Below, piece after piece: positions 45,413 through 55,151 of a DNA stretch of 64,000 bases. Below the pieces are notes generated by a model, which saw nothing but the letters and a program-made list of their open reading frames with translations, was not told the origin of the DNA and ran no database searches. Within the stretch, counting starts at the first letter, position 1; every line of letters begins with the position of its first letter. The stretch is from positions 62,001-126,000 of the forward strand of contig NZ_CP119573.1 of NCBI RefSeq assembly GCF_029278605.1. The letters are read 5' to 3'. A program made the translations under genes and the position numbers. The DNA is from Cupriavidus sp. WKF15 (GTDB lineage Bacteria > Pseudomonadota > Gammaproteobacteria > Burkholderiales > Burkholderiaceae).

Positions 45413-48139
45413 ATGCGCCTGAAATACTATGCAATCGCCGCTGTAGCCGCCGCCGTCGGCCTGATTGGTCTTGGGCGCTTCGCCGACATTCTGGTCGATT
45501 GGCTATGGTTCTCCTCGGTCGGTTACGCCAGCGTTTTCCGGACCAAACTGTCCGCCCAGGTGCTCATTTTTGTTGCCGTGTTTGTTATCTCGGCGGGCAC
45601 CATATGGGTGACGGGATTCCTGGCGCATTGTTATGCGAGCGGCCCTCGCCTGCTGGCAGCACCTTCCGGAAGACCGCAATTCTTTGGCGAGCCCGGCGAC
45701 GTCGCAGCGCGCATCCCGTGGCGCACCAGCATCGCCAGCGCTGCTGTCATCCTCGGACTGGTCATCGCCGGCAGTGAAATCCCGCAATGGGACATGGCAC
45801 TTCGCTTCCTGCATCAAGTGCCCTTCGGCGAGCGGGATCCGATCTTCGGCAAGGACATCGGCTTCTATCTCTTCTCGTTGCCCGTCTATATTGCGCTCAA
45901 GAGCTGGCTGTATTGGCTGCTGCTTTGCAGCGCGGCCATCTCAGGCATGATTTATGGGCTGTACGGCGACATTGCGCTCGCACCGCCCGCCCCAAGGCTC
46001 TCCCCCGCCGCTGCGGCGCATGGCTCTGTCCTCCTCGGCCTGTTCTTCGTGCTGAAGGCATGGTCCTACTGGCTCGATCGCTATTTGCTGCTTTACGGCG
46101 ACAACGGTGTCGTGATTGGCGCCAGCTATACGGACCTCCACGTAGAGTTGCCAGTCTTATGGCTGCTCATGGGCGCCGCAATCGCCGCAGCCATCGTCGT
46201 GTGGGCCAATATTCGCCTGCGCGACTATAGAGTCCCGGTCGCCGCGGCCTTCGCCGTGTTGGGTGGCTCATTCCTGCTTGGCCTGATCTACCCGATGCTG
46301 TTCCAGCGTTTCTATGTCAAGCCGAGCGAGCTGGAGCTGGAAGCGCCATATATTGCGCACAATATCGCGTTGACCCGGAGGGCCTATGGCCTCGAGCAAA
46401 TCGAGGTAAAGCCGTTCCCGGCCGAGCAGGCACTGAATCTCGCCTCGATCCAGTCCAATCGGGCGACCATCGACAATATCCGCCTATGGGACGTGGAGCC
46501 GCTGCTGGATACCTATGCACAGATGCAGGAGATCAGGACCTACTACAAGTTCCTCGCCCTGGACATCGACCGCTACCGGCTTGAAAGCGGCTACCGGCAG
46601 GTGATGCTGTCCGCCCGCGAACTGGAACCAGCGATGCTTCCGGCGAATGCAAAGACCTGGGTTAACCTGCACCTGCTGTTCACCCACGGCAGTGGCATCG
46701 TCATGTCGCCGGTCAACGAGAAATCGACGGAAGGTCTGCCTTCCCTTTACCTGCGGGACATTCCACCAGTCGCCAGTGGCGGCCCGATCATCGGGGAACC
46801 GCGCATCTACTTCGGTGAAGGCCGGCTCGACTATGTCATCGTAAAAGGCCGTGTGCCGGAATTTGACTACCCGAAGGGAAAGGACAATACCTACACGGTC
46901 TACACGGGTCGCGACGGGATGGCGATCGGCAGCATTGCGCAACGGACCCTGTTTGCCTGGCAGCTCGACGATCCCAACATCCTGCTTACCGGATATGTCA
47001 CGGACAACAGCCGGATCCTGATTCGTCGCAATATCCAGGATCGGGTACACACCATCGCTCCATTTCTGAGCCTGGACCAGGACCCGTATATCGTTGCCAG
47101 CGGTGGAAGACTCTATTGGATTCAGGACGCCTATACCACCAGTCGCTGGTTCCCCTACTCCCAACCAGGTTTCGGCGCCGACGCAAACTACATTCGTAAT
47201 GCAGTCAAGGTGGTGATCGATGCCTATGACGGCGCCGTCGGCTTCTATGTCAGTGATCCCGCCGACCCGATCCTGCGGACGTACCAGCGCATCTTCCCGG
47301 ACCTGTTCAAGCCTCTGGCAGCCATGCCGCCGGACCTGATGCAGCACATTCGCTATCCCGAGGACCTCTTCCGGATCCAGGCGAGGCTCTACGGCGCCTA
47401 CCATATGGACGCGCCCGAGGTCTTCTACAACCGCGAGGATCTTTGGCAATTTCCCCGGGGGTTGGCCGGCATCGACGGCGGCAAGGCCCCCGGCGCGGCA
47501 ATGCCGCCGATGGCTCCCTACTACATGATCATGCGGCTCCCTGGCGAAGCTCAGGCCGAGTTTATCCTCATGCTGCCAATGGTGCCGAGTCAACGCGACA
47601 ATATGATCGCCTGGCTGGTGGCGCGATGCGATCCGCCCGAGTACGGCAAACTCGTCGTCTACGCTTTCCCCAAGGAAAAACTGGTCTTCGGTCCCTTCCA
47701 GATCGAGGCACGCATCCAGCAGAATACGGAAATCTCGCAGCAGATCTCGCTATGGAACCAAATGGGTTCCCGCGTCATCCGCGGGCATCTTCTGGTGGTG
47801 CCGATCGAGAACTCAATTCTGTATTTGTCCCCGCTCTACCTGCGTGCGGCGTCCGGCCAGCTGCCCGAATTGAAGCGCGTCATCGCTGCCTATGGTGATC
47901 GTGTGGTGATGGAAAACACTCTGGACGAAGCCATCGCGGCGCTCTTCAAGGAGGCCGGCCCCTTGGCCTCACCCGCCCGTGGCTCGGAGAATGCGCAGGC
48001 CCGGGACGCTCTCAAGCACTATGACCGCGCGATGGAGCGACTGAAAGCAGGAGACTGGAACGGCTTCGGCTCGGAAATCGATGCACTCAGGCCCCTGCTG
48101 GAAAATCTGGGCGCTGGTCACCCCGAAGATCGCAGGTGA
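45413..48139 (+). CDS. UPF0182-family membrane protein
   Basis: A 908-residue protein of the UPF0182/COG1615 family. Seven or so N-terminal transmembrane helices (for example YYAIAAVAAAVGLIGLGRFA) precede a large extracytoplasmic domain with conserved blocks such as RDIPPVASGGPIIGEPRIYF, YVIVKGRVPEFDYP and YFLDQDPYIV-like LDQDPYIVASGG. The function of the family is unknown. The start may instead be at ATG 45386, nine codons earlier; neither has a decisive ribosome site. The family is common in Actinobacteria and Cyanobacteria and sporadic in Proteobacteria. Confidence 0.85.
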   Translation: MRLKYYAIAAVAAAVGLIGLGRFADILVDWLWFSSVGYASVFRTKLSAQVLIFVAVFVISAGTIWVTGFLAHCYASGPRLLAAPSGRPQFFGEPGDVAARIPWRTSIASAAVILGLVIAGSEIPQWDMALRFLHQVPFGERDPIFGKDIGFYLFSLPVYIALKSWLYWLLLCSAAISGMIYGLYGDIALAPPAPRLSPAAAAHGSVLLGLFFVLKAWSYWLDRYLLLYGDNGVVIGASYTDLHVELPVLWLLMGAAIAAAIVVWANIRLRDYRVPVAAAFAVLGGSFLLGLIYPMLFQRFYVKPSELELEAPYIAHNIALTRRAYGLEQIEVKPFPAEQALNLASIQSNRATIDNIRLWDVEPLLDTYAQMQEIRTYYKFLALDIDRYRLESGYRQVMLSARELEPAMLPANAKTWVNLHLLFTHGSGIVMSPVNEKSTEGLPSLYLRDIPPVASGGPIIGEPRIYFGEGRLDYVIVKGRVPEFDYPKGKDNTYTVYTGRDGMAIGSIAQRTLFAWQLDDPNILLTGYVTDNSRILIRRNIQDRVHTIAPFLSLDQDPYIVASGGRLYWIQDAYTTSRWFPYSQPGFGADANYIRNAVKVVIDAYDGAVGFYVSDPADPILRTYQRIFPDLFKPLAAMPPDLMQHIRYPEDLFRIQARLYGAYHMDAPEVFYNREDLWQFPRGLAGIDGGKAPGAAMPPMAPYYMIMRLPGEAQAEFILMLPMVPSQRDNMIAWLVARCDPPEYGKLVVYAFPKEKLVFGPFQIEARIQQNTEISQQISLWNQMGSRVIRGHLLVVPIENSILYLSPLYLRAASGQLPELKRVIAAYGDRVVMENTLDEAIAALFKEAGPLASPARGSENAQARDALKHYDRAMERLKAGDWNGFGSEIDALRPLLENLGAGHPEDRR

Positions 48140-48333
48140 GGCATCTGTTCGCGGTCTGGCCTTGATGGTCGGAGGGCGGCAGGACAGACTGTGGCGGCCT
48201 GAGGATGTATATACTCGCGGATCAAATACATATGGCCTGAAGCAAAGGCAGTTGGTAACGGCACAGCAGATGCCGAAGACAGAATAACTCGCCGCGCCAT
48301 GGCGCCGGAAGCGGGTGGAATCGAGCCAATCCG

Positions 48334-49278
48334 ATGGGTCACACACCTTCACGAACCCAGTTGCTGGCCACTACGGTCAGCGGCACCGTGCCTGCCATTC
48401 CCAGTACACCGCGCTATGGCAGCGGTGCTTTTCACTGGGACGGCTTTGTCCTGGAGCGTCATCTCCTGGCCGCCGGCACCCTGGACACCACGGTGATGCC
48501 TGTGCACTGCCTGGCCATCCCCGTCAACCGGCATCCCGTCCCGATCCGCTGGCACCTCAACGGGAGGCGCCTGGACGGCGCGATGGCGCCAAACCGGGTC
48601 TATTTCCGCGCCGCCGGCGACGCACTTTCGAGCGCCTGGTCAGCCCCGCTGGATGCTGTCTATTTTTCCGTTCAGCCTGATGCCGTTGTCCTGGCTCATG
48701 AGCAGACGCACGAACGCCGCGCGCAGGATCTGCGCTCCGACTTCGCCGGAGCGGCCGACAGTGGCCTGGTGCAGCTGGTCCTGACCCTGGACGCCCACGT
48801 CAAGGGCGGCAGCGTTGGCGGTAGTCTTTTCGAGCAATCCCTGCTGCTGGCAATCAGTTTGCGCGTGGGCCTTCTATATGGCGCCAACGGGCGGAACACA
48901 ACGACTCCCGCGGTCGCGCCGCAGCGGGGCCTTTTGCCGAGGCATACGCTCGCGCGGCTGGATGATTTCATCTTCGCCCACCTCTCCCAGCCGCTCACCA
49001 TCGAGGCGATCGCGGCGGCGGTCCATATCAGCCCCTTTCATCTGTGCCGGATGTTCCGCAAGACGCGCCAGGTCAGTCTTTGGCAGTATGTGCTGATGTG
49101 CCGCATCGAGTATGCGCGCAAGCTGATCCGGCGACACCCCGATATGCCTCTGGCCGATGTGGCAACCGCCAGCGGATTCGATTCCTACACCCAGTTCTTC
49201 GCCGCCTTCCGTAAGTTCAGCCGGACGTCACCAAGCGACTTTCGGGGCCATGCTGGTGCGCCGGCCAGCCAGGCCTGA
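48334..49278 (+). CDS. AraC-family transcriptional regulator
   Basis: A 314-residue regulator whose C-terminal 100 residues carry the two AraC HTH motifs (QPLTIEAIAAAVHISPFHLC; MPLADVATASGFDSYTQFFA). The N-terminal 200 residues have no obvious cupin signature and include a tract LLAISLRVGLLYGAN. It is on the same strand as, and 174 bp before, a LuxR-type regulator gene. Targets are unknown. Confidence 0.88.
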   Translation: MGHTPSRTQLLATTVSGTVPAIPSTPRYGSGAFHWDGFVLERHLLAAGTLDTTVMPVHCLAIPVNRHPVPIRWHLNGRRLDGAMAPNRVYFRAAGDALSSAWSAPLDAVYFSVQPDAVVLAHEQTHERRAQDLRSDFAGAADSGLVQLVLTLDAHVKGGSVGGSLFEQSLLLAISLRVGLLYGANGRNTTTPAVAPQRGLLPRHTLARLDDFIFAHLSQPLTIEAIAAAVHISPFHLCRMFRKTRQVSLWQYVLMCRIEYARKLIRRHPDMPLADVATASGFDSYTQFFAAFRKFSRTSPSDFRGHAGAPASQA

Positions 49279-49451
49279 CCAGTCCCCCGAAAATTTGCGC
49301 AAGAAACCGCAAGTGGCAGCGCGGCGTATCCCGTATTGTCCGAACATTCCCCTGAATGGGGGATAGCGCCAGACAGGGCAAGACGGGCCACGGGCCGCGC
49401 GAAGCAAGCGCCCGCAGGTCCGCAGCCGATGCCATCCAGGGGGGGAAGGCA

Positions 49452-50612
49452 ATGAACGATGAAGCCGTGCACCAGACCATACGCGGCCTGTACGAGGGCA
49501 TTCTTGACGAGACCGCCTGGCGGTCCAGTCTGGCCCGCCTGCGCGACGCCAGTGAAAGCATGCATGCCTCGCTGGTCGAGTACACGCCTCTCAACCACCG
49601 GTTCCGGGTCAACGAAATCCATGACCTGAACCAGGAACTGGTCGATGCCTACAATGGCCACTACCAGGCTGAAGACCCGTCGCGGACATACACGCGCCAA
49701 ATGGCCGTGGGGGACTGGTATATCGACTCGCGCGACCTGGGCCAGGCCGGCATGATCCGCCTGCCCTTCTACCGCGACTTCATGCACAGGTTCAGGCTGG
49801 GCTCCGTCATGGGTTGCCTGGTCGAGCGCAAGCCATATCAGGATATCTATTTTTCCCTGCAGAAGCCCATTGGATGCCGGCCCTACCAGGCTACCGATGC
49901 GCGCAGGCTAGGCTGGGCGATCCCTCACCTGCGCCAGGCACTGAGCCTGAGGGAGCGCACACAGGACGCCAGCGTGCTGGACGAACTGTCCGCGCGAGTG
50001 CTGGAGCAGTTCCCCTTCGGCCTGATCGTCTTCGCACCTGACGGCAAGGTGCTGCTCAGCAATGGCTCCGGCGAGCGCTGGGTGAGGCGGTTGTTGCCAG
50101 GCAGCCAGGGGGCGTCATTGGGGCAGGTGCGCCATGACGGTTGGCGCCTGAGAAAGTCATTCCCGGAGATGCTGAGCGCGGCTTGCAGTCCGGGCGCGGC
50201 CGTCGCGGCCCAGGCCACGCATGCCTGCGACGACAGCGGACAAAGCGCAAGCGTCATTGTGCTGCCGTTGCCGCCGGCGCATCGCCTGGCCAGGCAATGG
50301 CAGCGTCCCGCTGCGCTCGTCGCCATACGCGAGGCCGGCACTGCGCCGCCCATGTTGTCGGGCGTGTTGCGCGAACTGTTTGGTCTCACGCCATCCGAAA
50401 TTCGTCTGGCGACCCTGCTCACAACGGGAGTCGGATTGCCCGAGGCCAGTGCGCGGCTGTCCATCGGCCACGAGACCGCTCGCAGCCAGCTCAAGATGAT
50501 TTTCAACAAGACCGAGACGGGTTCCCAGGCAAGGCTCGCTCATCTGCTGACTGAACTGGGTACGTGCGTTGGATCGGGAGGGGGCCGTCGTCCGGCCAGC
50601 GAAACAAGCTAA
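49452..50612 (+). CDS. LuxR-type HTH regulator
   Basis: A 386-residue protein with a C-terminal LuxR/FixJ-like helix-turn-helix (LFGLTPSEIRLATLLTTGVG; EASARLSIGHETARSQLKMI). The N-terminal part (about residues 1-200) resembles the sensing half of solo LuxR-type regulators seen in Burkholderiales, with a PAS-like middle segment (FGLIVFAPDGKVLLSNGSGE). The ATG at 49452 is preceded by GGGGGAAGG. No autoinducer synthase gene is nearby. Confidence 0.85.
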   Translation: MNDEAVHQTIRGLYEGILDETAWRSSLARLRDASESMHASLVEYTPLNHRFRVNEIHDLNQELVDAYNGHYQAEDPSRTYTRQMAVGDWYIDSRDLGQAGMIRLPFYRDFMHRFRLGSVMGCLVERKPYQDIYFSLQKPIGCRPYQATDARRLGWAIPHLRQALSLRERTQDASVLDELSARVLEQFPFGLIVFAPDGKVLLSNGSGERWVRRLLPGSQGASLGQVRHDGWRLRKSFPEMLSAACSPGAAVAAQATHACDDSGQSASVIVLPLPPAHRLARQWQRPAALVAIREAGTAPPMLSGVLRELFGLTPSEIRLATLLTTGVGLPEASARLSIGHETARSQLKMIFNKTETGSQARLAHLLTELGTCVGSGGGRRPASETS

Positions 50613-50653
50613 TTCCAACGGCCTGGAATCGGCACCCGCGCCTACCTTGCTTG

Positions 50654-50977
50654 TCAGCCTTTCTGGGCGCGCAAGTATTCCGTACTGACATCGTTGGTTT
50701 CGGTAATTGCATGCTGATGCGCCAATCGGGCCCAAATGCGTTCAGCCTCAGCATCGAAGCATGGCCAGCCCGACAGCAAGTAACGCCGTCCGCTTGCGGT
50801 GGTACCGACGCCGGTGTCAACGTCAAAGGACCGGATGGCCGTACTCACACGTCCGGTCTGGGTCTCTACACAGAATCCGACGAAGAATCGATCACCTCGC
50901 GCTGTCTCGCGGACCCGCCAGCGTTCGAGCGTAACCTGTGCTTGCAAGTCGACAGGCGCAGCGGTTTTATCCAGCAT
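50654..50977 (-). CDS. Small hypothetical protein, 107 residues
   Basis: Starts at ATG 50977. A compact beta-rich protein containing GDRFFVGFCVETQTGRVSTA and TASGRRYLLSGWPCFDAEAE. I recall similar unnamed proteins in Ralstonia and Cupriavidus but no function. It is convergent with the LuxR-type gene, with ends about 40 bp apart. Confidence 0.65.
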   Translation of the reverse strand: MLDKTAAPVDLQAQVTLERWRVRETARGDRFFVGFCVETQTGRVSTAIRSFDVDTGVGTTASGRRYLLSGWPCFDAEAERIWARLAHQHAITETNDVSTEYLRAQKG

Positions 50978-50999
50978 GAAGAGAAGCAAAAAAAAAGAA

Positions 51000-51020
51000 G
51001 CGCGGAAATACCGCGCTTTT
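51000..51020. terminator. Bidirectional-looking intrinsic terminator
   Basis: GCGCGG-AAATA-CCGCGC is flanked by an A-run on the left (50988-50999) and TTTT on the right, so it can terminate in either direction. It lies just upstream of the 107-residue gene on its 5' side, so it probably insulates that gene. Confidence 0.55.
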
Positions 51021-51252
51021 GAATAACCGTACCAGATACGGGGAGCGTTCTGGAAGAAGAGGACACGGCCTCCGAAGTCAATTTATCCGGCTGCCGCATC
51101 AAAGACAATTGAAGATTTTTAAGAATGGATTTAAAAATCGCAAGAGAGGTCCATGACCGACTCTTAGCCACTACGGACTGCCGGGAGGCACGACTCAACG
51201 GCGTTGACAGGATATCCAGCCTGGTGCCGAGCCGATCGCTGGCGCGCTCGGT

Positions 51253-52317
51253 TCACCGCCAGAACCACAGCAGCGACAGCCCGCACGCCGCCACCAGCAG
51301 CACGAACGAGGCTGCCGCCAGCAATGCGCTGATCTCGATTTCCCTGCGCTCAAGTGCGAAACGGGCGCTCAGCTGGCGATACACCCGCGTCAGGTCCGCG
51401 GCCGAGCCAGCCTCGAAGTACTCGCCGTCGGTGAGCGTCGCGACCGCGCGCAAGGTGGGTTCATCCGGCTGCATGGTGTAATCCAGGCTCGACACTGCCG
51501 CACCCGCGTCCTGCGGCGTGCCGAAGCCCACGGTATAGACGCGCACGCCGCGCTGAGCAGCCATGCGCGCGGCATCCAGAGGGTCCGGGCCGGTGGTGCG
51601 GCGACCGTCACTGAGCAGGATCACCGCACCGTGCCGGTAAGAGCCCGGCTGCGCCACCTGCCGCTCCTGCTCGCGCTTGCGGACGGCTTCCGCCGCGGCT
51701 GCCTCCGTCAGCGATCTCCCGCCCGTGCCGGGCGCAAGCGACTCGCCGCCGAAGAGGATAGCTTCCAGGTCGATGCCATCATCGGGCAACAATACCGCCA
51801 GCGCCTGGATCAGCCCGCTGCCTGTTGCCGTGCCCTGCTGCAACTGGAAGCGATCGACCGCGTCGAGCATGTCCAGCCGGTTGTAGGTGGGGGGAAGCAC
51901 TACGATTGCCGTGGCGGCAAAGGAGACAATGCCCAGGCGCACGCTGGCCGGTAGCCCGATGATGAGATCCCGTGCAGCTTGCTGGGCGGCGCTGATCCGG
52001 GTTGGCGCGACGTCGGCCGCCGCCATGCTGCGGGAGACATCCATGGCCAGCACCAGGGTGATGGTGTCAGACGGCAGCGTGATGGGCGCGACAGGACGGG
52101 CGCAAGCCAGCAGGGCCGCGCCCAGCGCGACGAGAAAGAGCAGCGGCGGGATGTGGCGCCGCAGCCGTTGATGGCGAGCCAGCGCGGCGCGCGGCAGCGC
52201 AAGACTGCCATACAACAGGGCGATTTTCTTGCGTCGCGAAATCAGGTACAGGTAAGCGGCTGCCAGCAGGGGGAGCGAAGCCAGCAGCCAGAGCATTTGG
52301 GGCCAGAGAAACCGCAT
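51253..52317 (-). CDS. VWA-domain membrane protein (BatA-like)
   Basis: A 354-residue protein with an N-terminal aerotolerance-type membrane anchor (LLASLPLLAAAYLYLISRRK plus a second helix LLFLVALGAALLAC), a von Willebrand factor A domain (MIDAS DVSRSM near residue 95; ILLSDGRRTTG; VYTVGFGT) and a C-terminal helix. This matches BatA, which usually sits with a MoxR ATPase and BatB/BatD genes; none of these flanks it here, so it may be a stand-alone copy. AAGGAG precedes the ATG. Confidence 0.85.
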   Translation of the reverse strand: MRFLWPQMLWLLASLPLLAAAYLYLISRRKKIALLYGSLALPRAALARHQRLRRHIPPLLFLVALGAALLACARPVAPITLPSDTITLVLAMDVSRSMAAADVAPTRISAAQQAARDLIIGLPASVRLGIVSFAATAIVVLPPTYNRLDMLDAVDRFQLQQGTATGSGLIQALAVLLPDDGIDLEAILFGGESLAPGTGGRSLTEAAAAEAVRKREQERQVAQPGSYRHGAVILLSDGRRTTGPDPLDAARMAAQRGVRVYTVGFGTPQDAGAAVSSLDYTMQPDEPTLRAVATLTDGEYFEAGSAADLTRVYRQLSARFALERREIEISALLAAASFVLLVAACGLSLLWFWR

Positions 52318-52366
52318 CCCTTGCTCCTTGGCGCATCAGTAAGACTGATAGTACCGTACATGGAAG

Positions 52367-52388
52367 GACCGCCCTCGGGCGGTCTTTT
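52367..52388 (+). terminator. Intrinsic terminator hairpin
   Basis: GACCGCCC and GGGCGGTC pair with only a TC between the arms (in practice a CTCG loop), then TTTT follows. It is oriented for plus-strand transcription and sits 50 bp 5' of the VWA gene. No plus-strand gene precedes it closely, so its client is unclear. Confidence 0.5.
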
Positions 52389-52506
52389 GCCTGCGCGACC
52401 CCACTGGACGCTTCGGGCATTTCGAGCGTCACTTCGGGCGGCTGCGGATTAGGCCACCACTCATTGACCTCTCAACAACGGTGGGGCCCGCAGAACGGTC
52501 CGCCAA

Positions 52507-53043
52507 TCAATTGCACAGCATACCTGGGAGAGACGCCCCGTAACTGGTTATCCCATGACAGCTACCGCTTTGGTTGACGGAAGTGCCGTCCGAGTCCAGT
52601 TCCCGGTCGAGCGGAAATTTTCCGACCTTGGTGCAGCAATAACGAAACTCGATCGACGGTGCCGGGACATCCGTCATCGCAGGGGAAGCCCTGTCGGCTT
52701 GCTCATCTGTGAGGACACTTTTCGTCCCCGAGGGGGCCTTGGCGGCGTGCTTGGGTGCCGGGGCATTCTTCATCGCCGGGAGGGGCTTGGCGGGCTGGCC
52801 TGGTGCCGGCACATTTCTCGTCGCCGGAGCAACCTTAGTGGGTTGCTCGGGTGTCAGAACGTTTTTCGTGGCTGAAACAGCCTTGGGGGCCTGCTCCGCG
52901 TTCTGGTCCTCCGAGACGCACCGCCCCTTCTCGCAAATTCGCTCCCCTTTGCACTGCATGTCATATTGGCATCCATCTGCACTGGCGTAGGGCGCAAACC
53001 CTACCGCCGTTGACATGGCGAGAAGCAAGCCTAGCGCTTTCAT
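52507..53043 (-). CDS. Secreted Cys-rich protein with Pro/Ala repeat region
   Basis: A 178-residue exported protein. The signal peptide (KALGLLLAMSTAVGFA) is followed by a four-cysteine knot-like segment DGCQYDMQCKGERICEKGRC. Then come about five imperfect 19-20-residue repeats (for example ATRNVPAPGQPAKPLP, AMKNAPAPKHAAKAPS), and a C-terminal domain with paired cysteines (FRYCCTKVG, SGSCHG, GMLCN). GGAG lies upstream of the ATG. Repeat copies suggest a flexible cell-envelope stalk. No named function. Confidence 0.75.
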   Translation of the reverse strand: MKALGLLLAMSTAVGFAPYASADGCQYDMQCKGERICEKGRCVSEDQNAEQAPKAVSATKNVLTPEQPTKVAPATRNVPAPGQPAKPLPAMKNAPAPKHAAKAPSGTKSVLTDEQADRASPAMTDVPAPSIEFRYCCTKVGKFPLDRELDSDGTSVNQSGSCHGITSYGASLPGMLCN

Positions 53044-53310
53044 ACTAACTCCGCCCCGTTGCGTGCTGGGCCTAGCCGGTGGTCAAGGACGCGACCGTCA
53101 CCACCGCTGGTCGTTTCCAGTATGGAATGTGCACGCGCCAAGCGCCAGCCAACGCTCCTCAATCCAATGCGGGTACGGGTGTGGAACGATCTCGCCGGAT
53201 TGTTAATCCGGCGCATGTAGCGCCAAGTGTTCAAGAGAGCACAACGGAGTTTCCCGCGGAAGCCGCTGTCAGGGCCTTGTCGGCGGAACACGGCCGCATG
53301 CTCCGGCAGG

Positions 53311-54327
53311 CTAGAACCGATACCCCAGGCCCAACACCATCACATCGGTATCCCGGCTATTGGTCGTCACGGTGCGATGCCAGGAAAAGCGCGTGGTCCA
53401 GGACGGGCTGATGCGATAGCTCGCCGACATGGTGAACAGGCCCAGAGTACGCGTGACGCCGCCACCGTCGTCATGGTCCCGCGCGAAATAGGGGCCAAAA
53501 CCGATACCAAGCGTCAGGTGGTCCTTGAAGAATGGCCGCACCAGCCAGGCTTGCGCTGCCAGCCCCTGCCGGCGCACGACCCGGGCATCGCCCTCGTTCA
53601 GATAGGTGGCCGTGAGGTCCACGTACGGCAGGATGCCGCGCCGGTACTCGGCCGCATAGGCTATGCCGCTTGGGGAGTCAAAGTTATTGACAATGGTGGT
53701 ACCGCCGAAGACGGTGAACTCATTGTGGGTCGTCAGGCTGCTGTACGAAGGCGGAGGCACAACCGGGCCATCCCTGCTCCCCCGATCGAGCTGGTAGCCC
53801 ACTCCGATCAGGAAGGTATTGGTGTCGATGCTACCGAATGCCTGCGCACGGTTGTATCGCGCCTGCAGGATCCACGGACCACCATTGATATACCAGGCGC
53901 CTGCCGCGCTAATCAGGATGCCCCACCCATGCTGGTCATTCACGCCGCCTTCGGCGGTCTTCACGGTGGTATCGAAATAACGGTACGGACCGACGCCAAG
54001 CGAGAAAGCAAAGCGCCGGTCCGCCGACAGCCACCGCCCCCACAACTGCGCGCTGTGGCCGTCGCGATGGTGGTTGCTTACGTGCCCCTCGTTCAGATAA
54101 GAGAAGGATGCGTAGACGTTGTCGGTCAGGTTATGGGCGTACTCATAAGTGTAGCCATATGTCTTCTCTCCCAGCGACGGCGTTTGTTGCAGCCCGCCAA
54201 GTACATAGAACTCCTGGGCGCTGGCTGCAGGGTGGATGCCCATCAGCGACACTGCGCAGAGCGCGGCGTACACCAGGTGACGCAGGCCGTCCCAATGGGT
54301 CCGGCCGGACACGAGGCGATATTGCAT
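53311..54327 (-). CDS. Outer-membrane beta-barrel protein
   Basis: A 338-residue protein with a signal peptide (LVYAALCAVSLMGIHPAASA; cleaved before QEFYVLGG) and strands of alternating polar and aromatic residues with many glycines, for example YSFSYLNEG-like YASFSYLNEGHVSNHH. It ends in Phe (MVLGLGYRF), the outer-membrane assembly signal. It contains two homologous halves, each with a FxVFGGTT/YVLGGLQ strand and a YLNEGDAR/YLNEGHVS motif, so the barrel probably arose by duplication. The ATG 54327 start is chosen for the signal peptide; upstream in-frame ATGs would bury it. Confidence 0.78.
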   Translation of the reverse strand: MQYRLVSGRTHWDGLRHLVYAALCAVSLMGIHPAASAQEFYVLGGLQQTPSLGEKTYGYTYEYAHNLTDNVYASFSYLNEGHVSNHHRDGHSAQLWGRWLSADRRFAFSLGVGPYRYFDTTVKTAEGGVNDQHGWGILISAAGAWYINGGPWILQARYNRAQAFGSIDTNTFLIGVGYQLDRGSRDGPVVPPPSYSSLTTHNEFTVFGGTTIVNNFDSPSGIAYAAEYRRGILPYVDLTATYLNEGDARVVRRQGLAAQAWLVRPFFKDHLTLGIGFGPYFARDHDDGGGVTRTLGLFTMSASYRISPSWTTRFSWHRTVTTNSRDTDVMVLGLGYRF

Positions 54328-54462
54328 AGGCGGGGCTCCCGGTTGCGCATGCCAGGTGCCCATGATGCTGTGTTCATCGAAGCGCTTCAAGCCCCCACAG
54401 CGCCAACGCAACACTATTGACACGACGGAACGGGAGGTCGACGACGCGATTGCCGGCTTGTC

Positions 54463-54777
54463 TCAGCGCTCGTCCCTGACCTGCACCTTGCCGTCCTGCA
54501 CCCGGACCGGAAAGGTCGCCACCGGCTCGTATGCGGGCGGGCACAGCGCCTCGCCCGTCAGCAGGGAAAAATGCGAGCCGTGGCGCGGGCACACGACTTC
54601 CTGGCCTTCCAGGTCGCCGCCGCAAAGCGGCTCGGCCTCGTGCGAGCAGAGGGCCTCGATGGCGTAGTAATGGCCATCCACATTGAATACCGCGACCTCT
54701 ACCCCATCGACATCGACATTGCGGCAAGTGCCCGGCGCGAAATCCTCGGCGCGGGCGACATCGATCCACTCGCTCAT
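54463..54777 (-). CDS. Rieske-type 2Fe-2S ferredoxin
   Basis: A 104-residue small Rieske protein. Cluster ligands are Cys/His in ALCSHEAEPL and VVCPRHGSHF. It is the last gene of the SUF operon with only 1-2 bp after the preceding stop. It may supply electrons to the SUF machinery or to an oxygenase. Its occurrence at the end of suf operons is known in Burkholderiales. Confidence 0.88.
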   Translation of the reverse strand: MSEWIDVARAEDFAPGTCRNVDVDGVEVAVFNVDGHYYAIEALCSHEAEPLCGGDLEGQEVVCPRHGSHFSLLTGEALCPPAYEPVATFPVRVQDGKVQVRDER

Positions 54778-54778
54778 C

Positions 54779-55147
54779 TCAGATCAGCCCCAGTTCCAGG
54801 CGGGCCGCCTCGCTCATTCGTGCTCTCGACCAGGGCGGGTCCCATACCAGTTCAACCTCGACTTCGTTCACCCCGCTGGCTTCCATCACGGCCTCCTGCA
54901 CCACACTCGGGAAGGCCTGTGCCACCGGGCAGCCCGGCGCGGTCAGCGTCATCCGGATGCCCACCTTGCCGCTGGCTTCGTCCGCCGATAACTGGTAGAC
55001 CAGGCCAAGGTCGTAGATGTTGACCGGGATCTCGGGGTCGTACACCGTACGCAAGGCCGCTATCACCCGCCCTTCGAGGCTGTCCGGCTCAGGCTCGAAC
55101 CTGTCTTCGTGTTCCTCGGCCTTGCGCAGCCAATCGATCATGCTCAT
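54779..55147 (-). CDS. sufT: SUF system assembly protein SufT (MIP18/DUF59)
   Basis: A 122-residue DUF59 protein. Motifs are DPEIPVNIYDLGLVYQL and the reactive-Cys segment LTAPGCPVA. It takes part in maturation of 4Fe-4S proteins. It lies 4 bp after the sufU stop and continues the operon. Confidence 0.88.
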   Translation of the reverse strand: MSMIDWLRKAEEHEDRFEPEPDSLEGRVIAALRTVYDPEIPVNIYDLGLVYQLSADEASGKVGIRMTLTAPGCPVAQAFPSVVQEAVMEASGVNEVEVELVWDPPWSRARMSEAARLELGLI

Positions 55148-55151
55148 TGCT

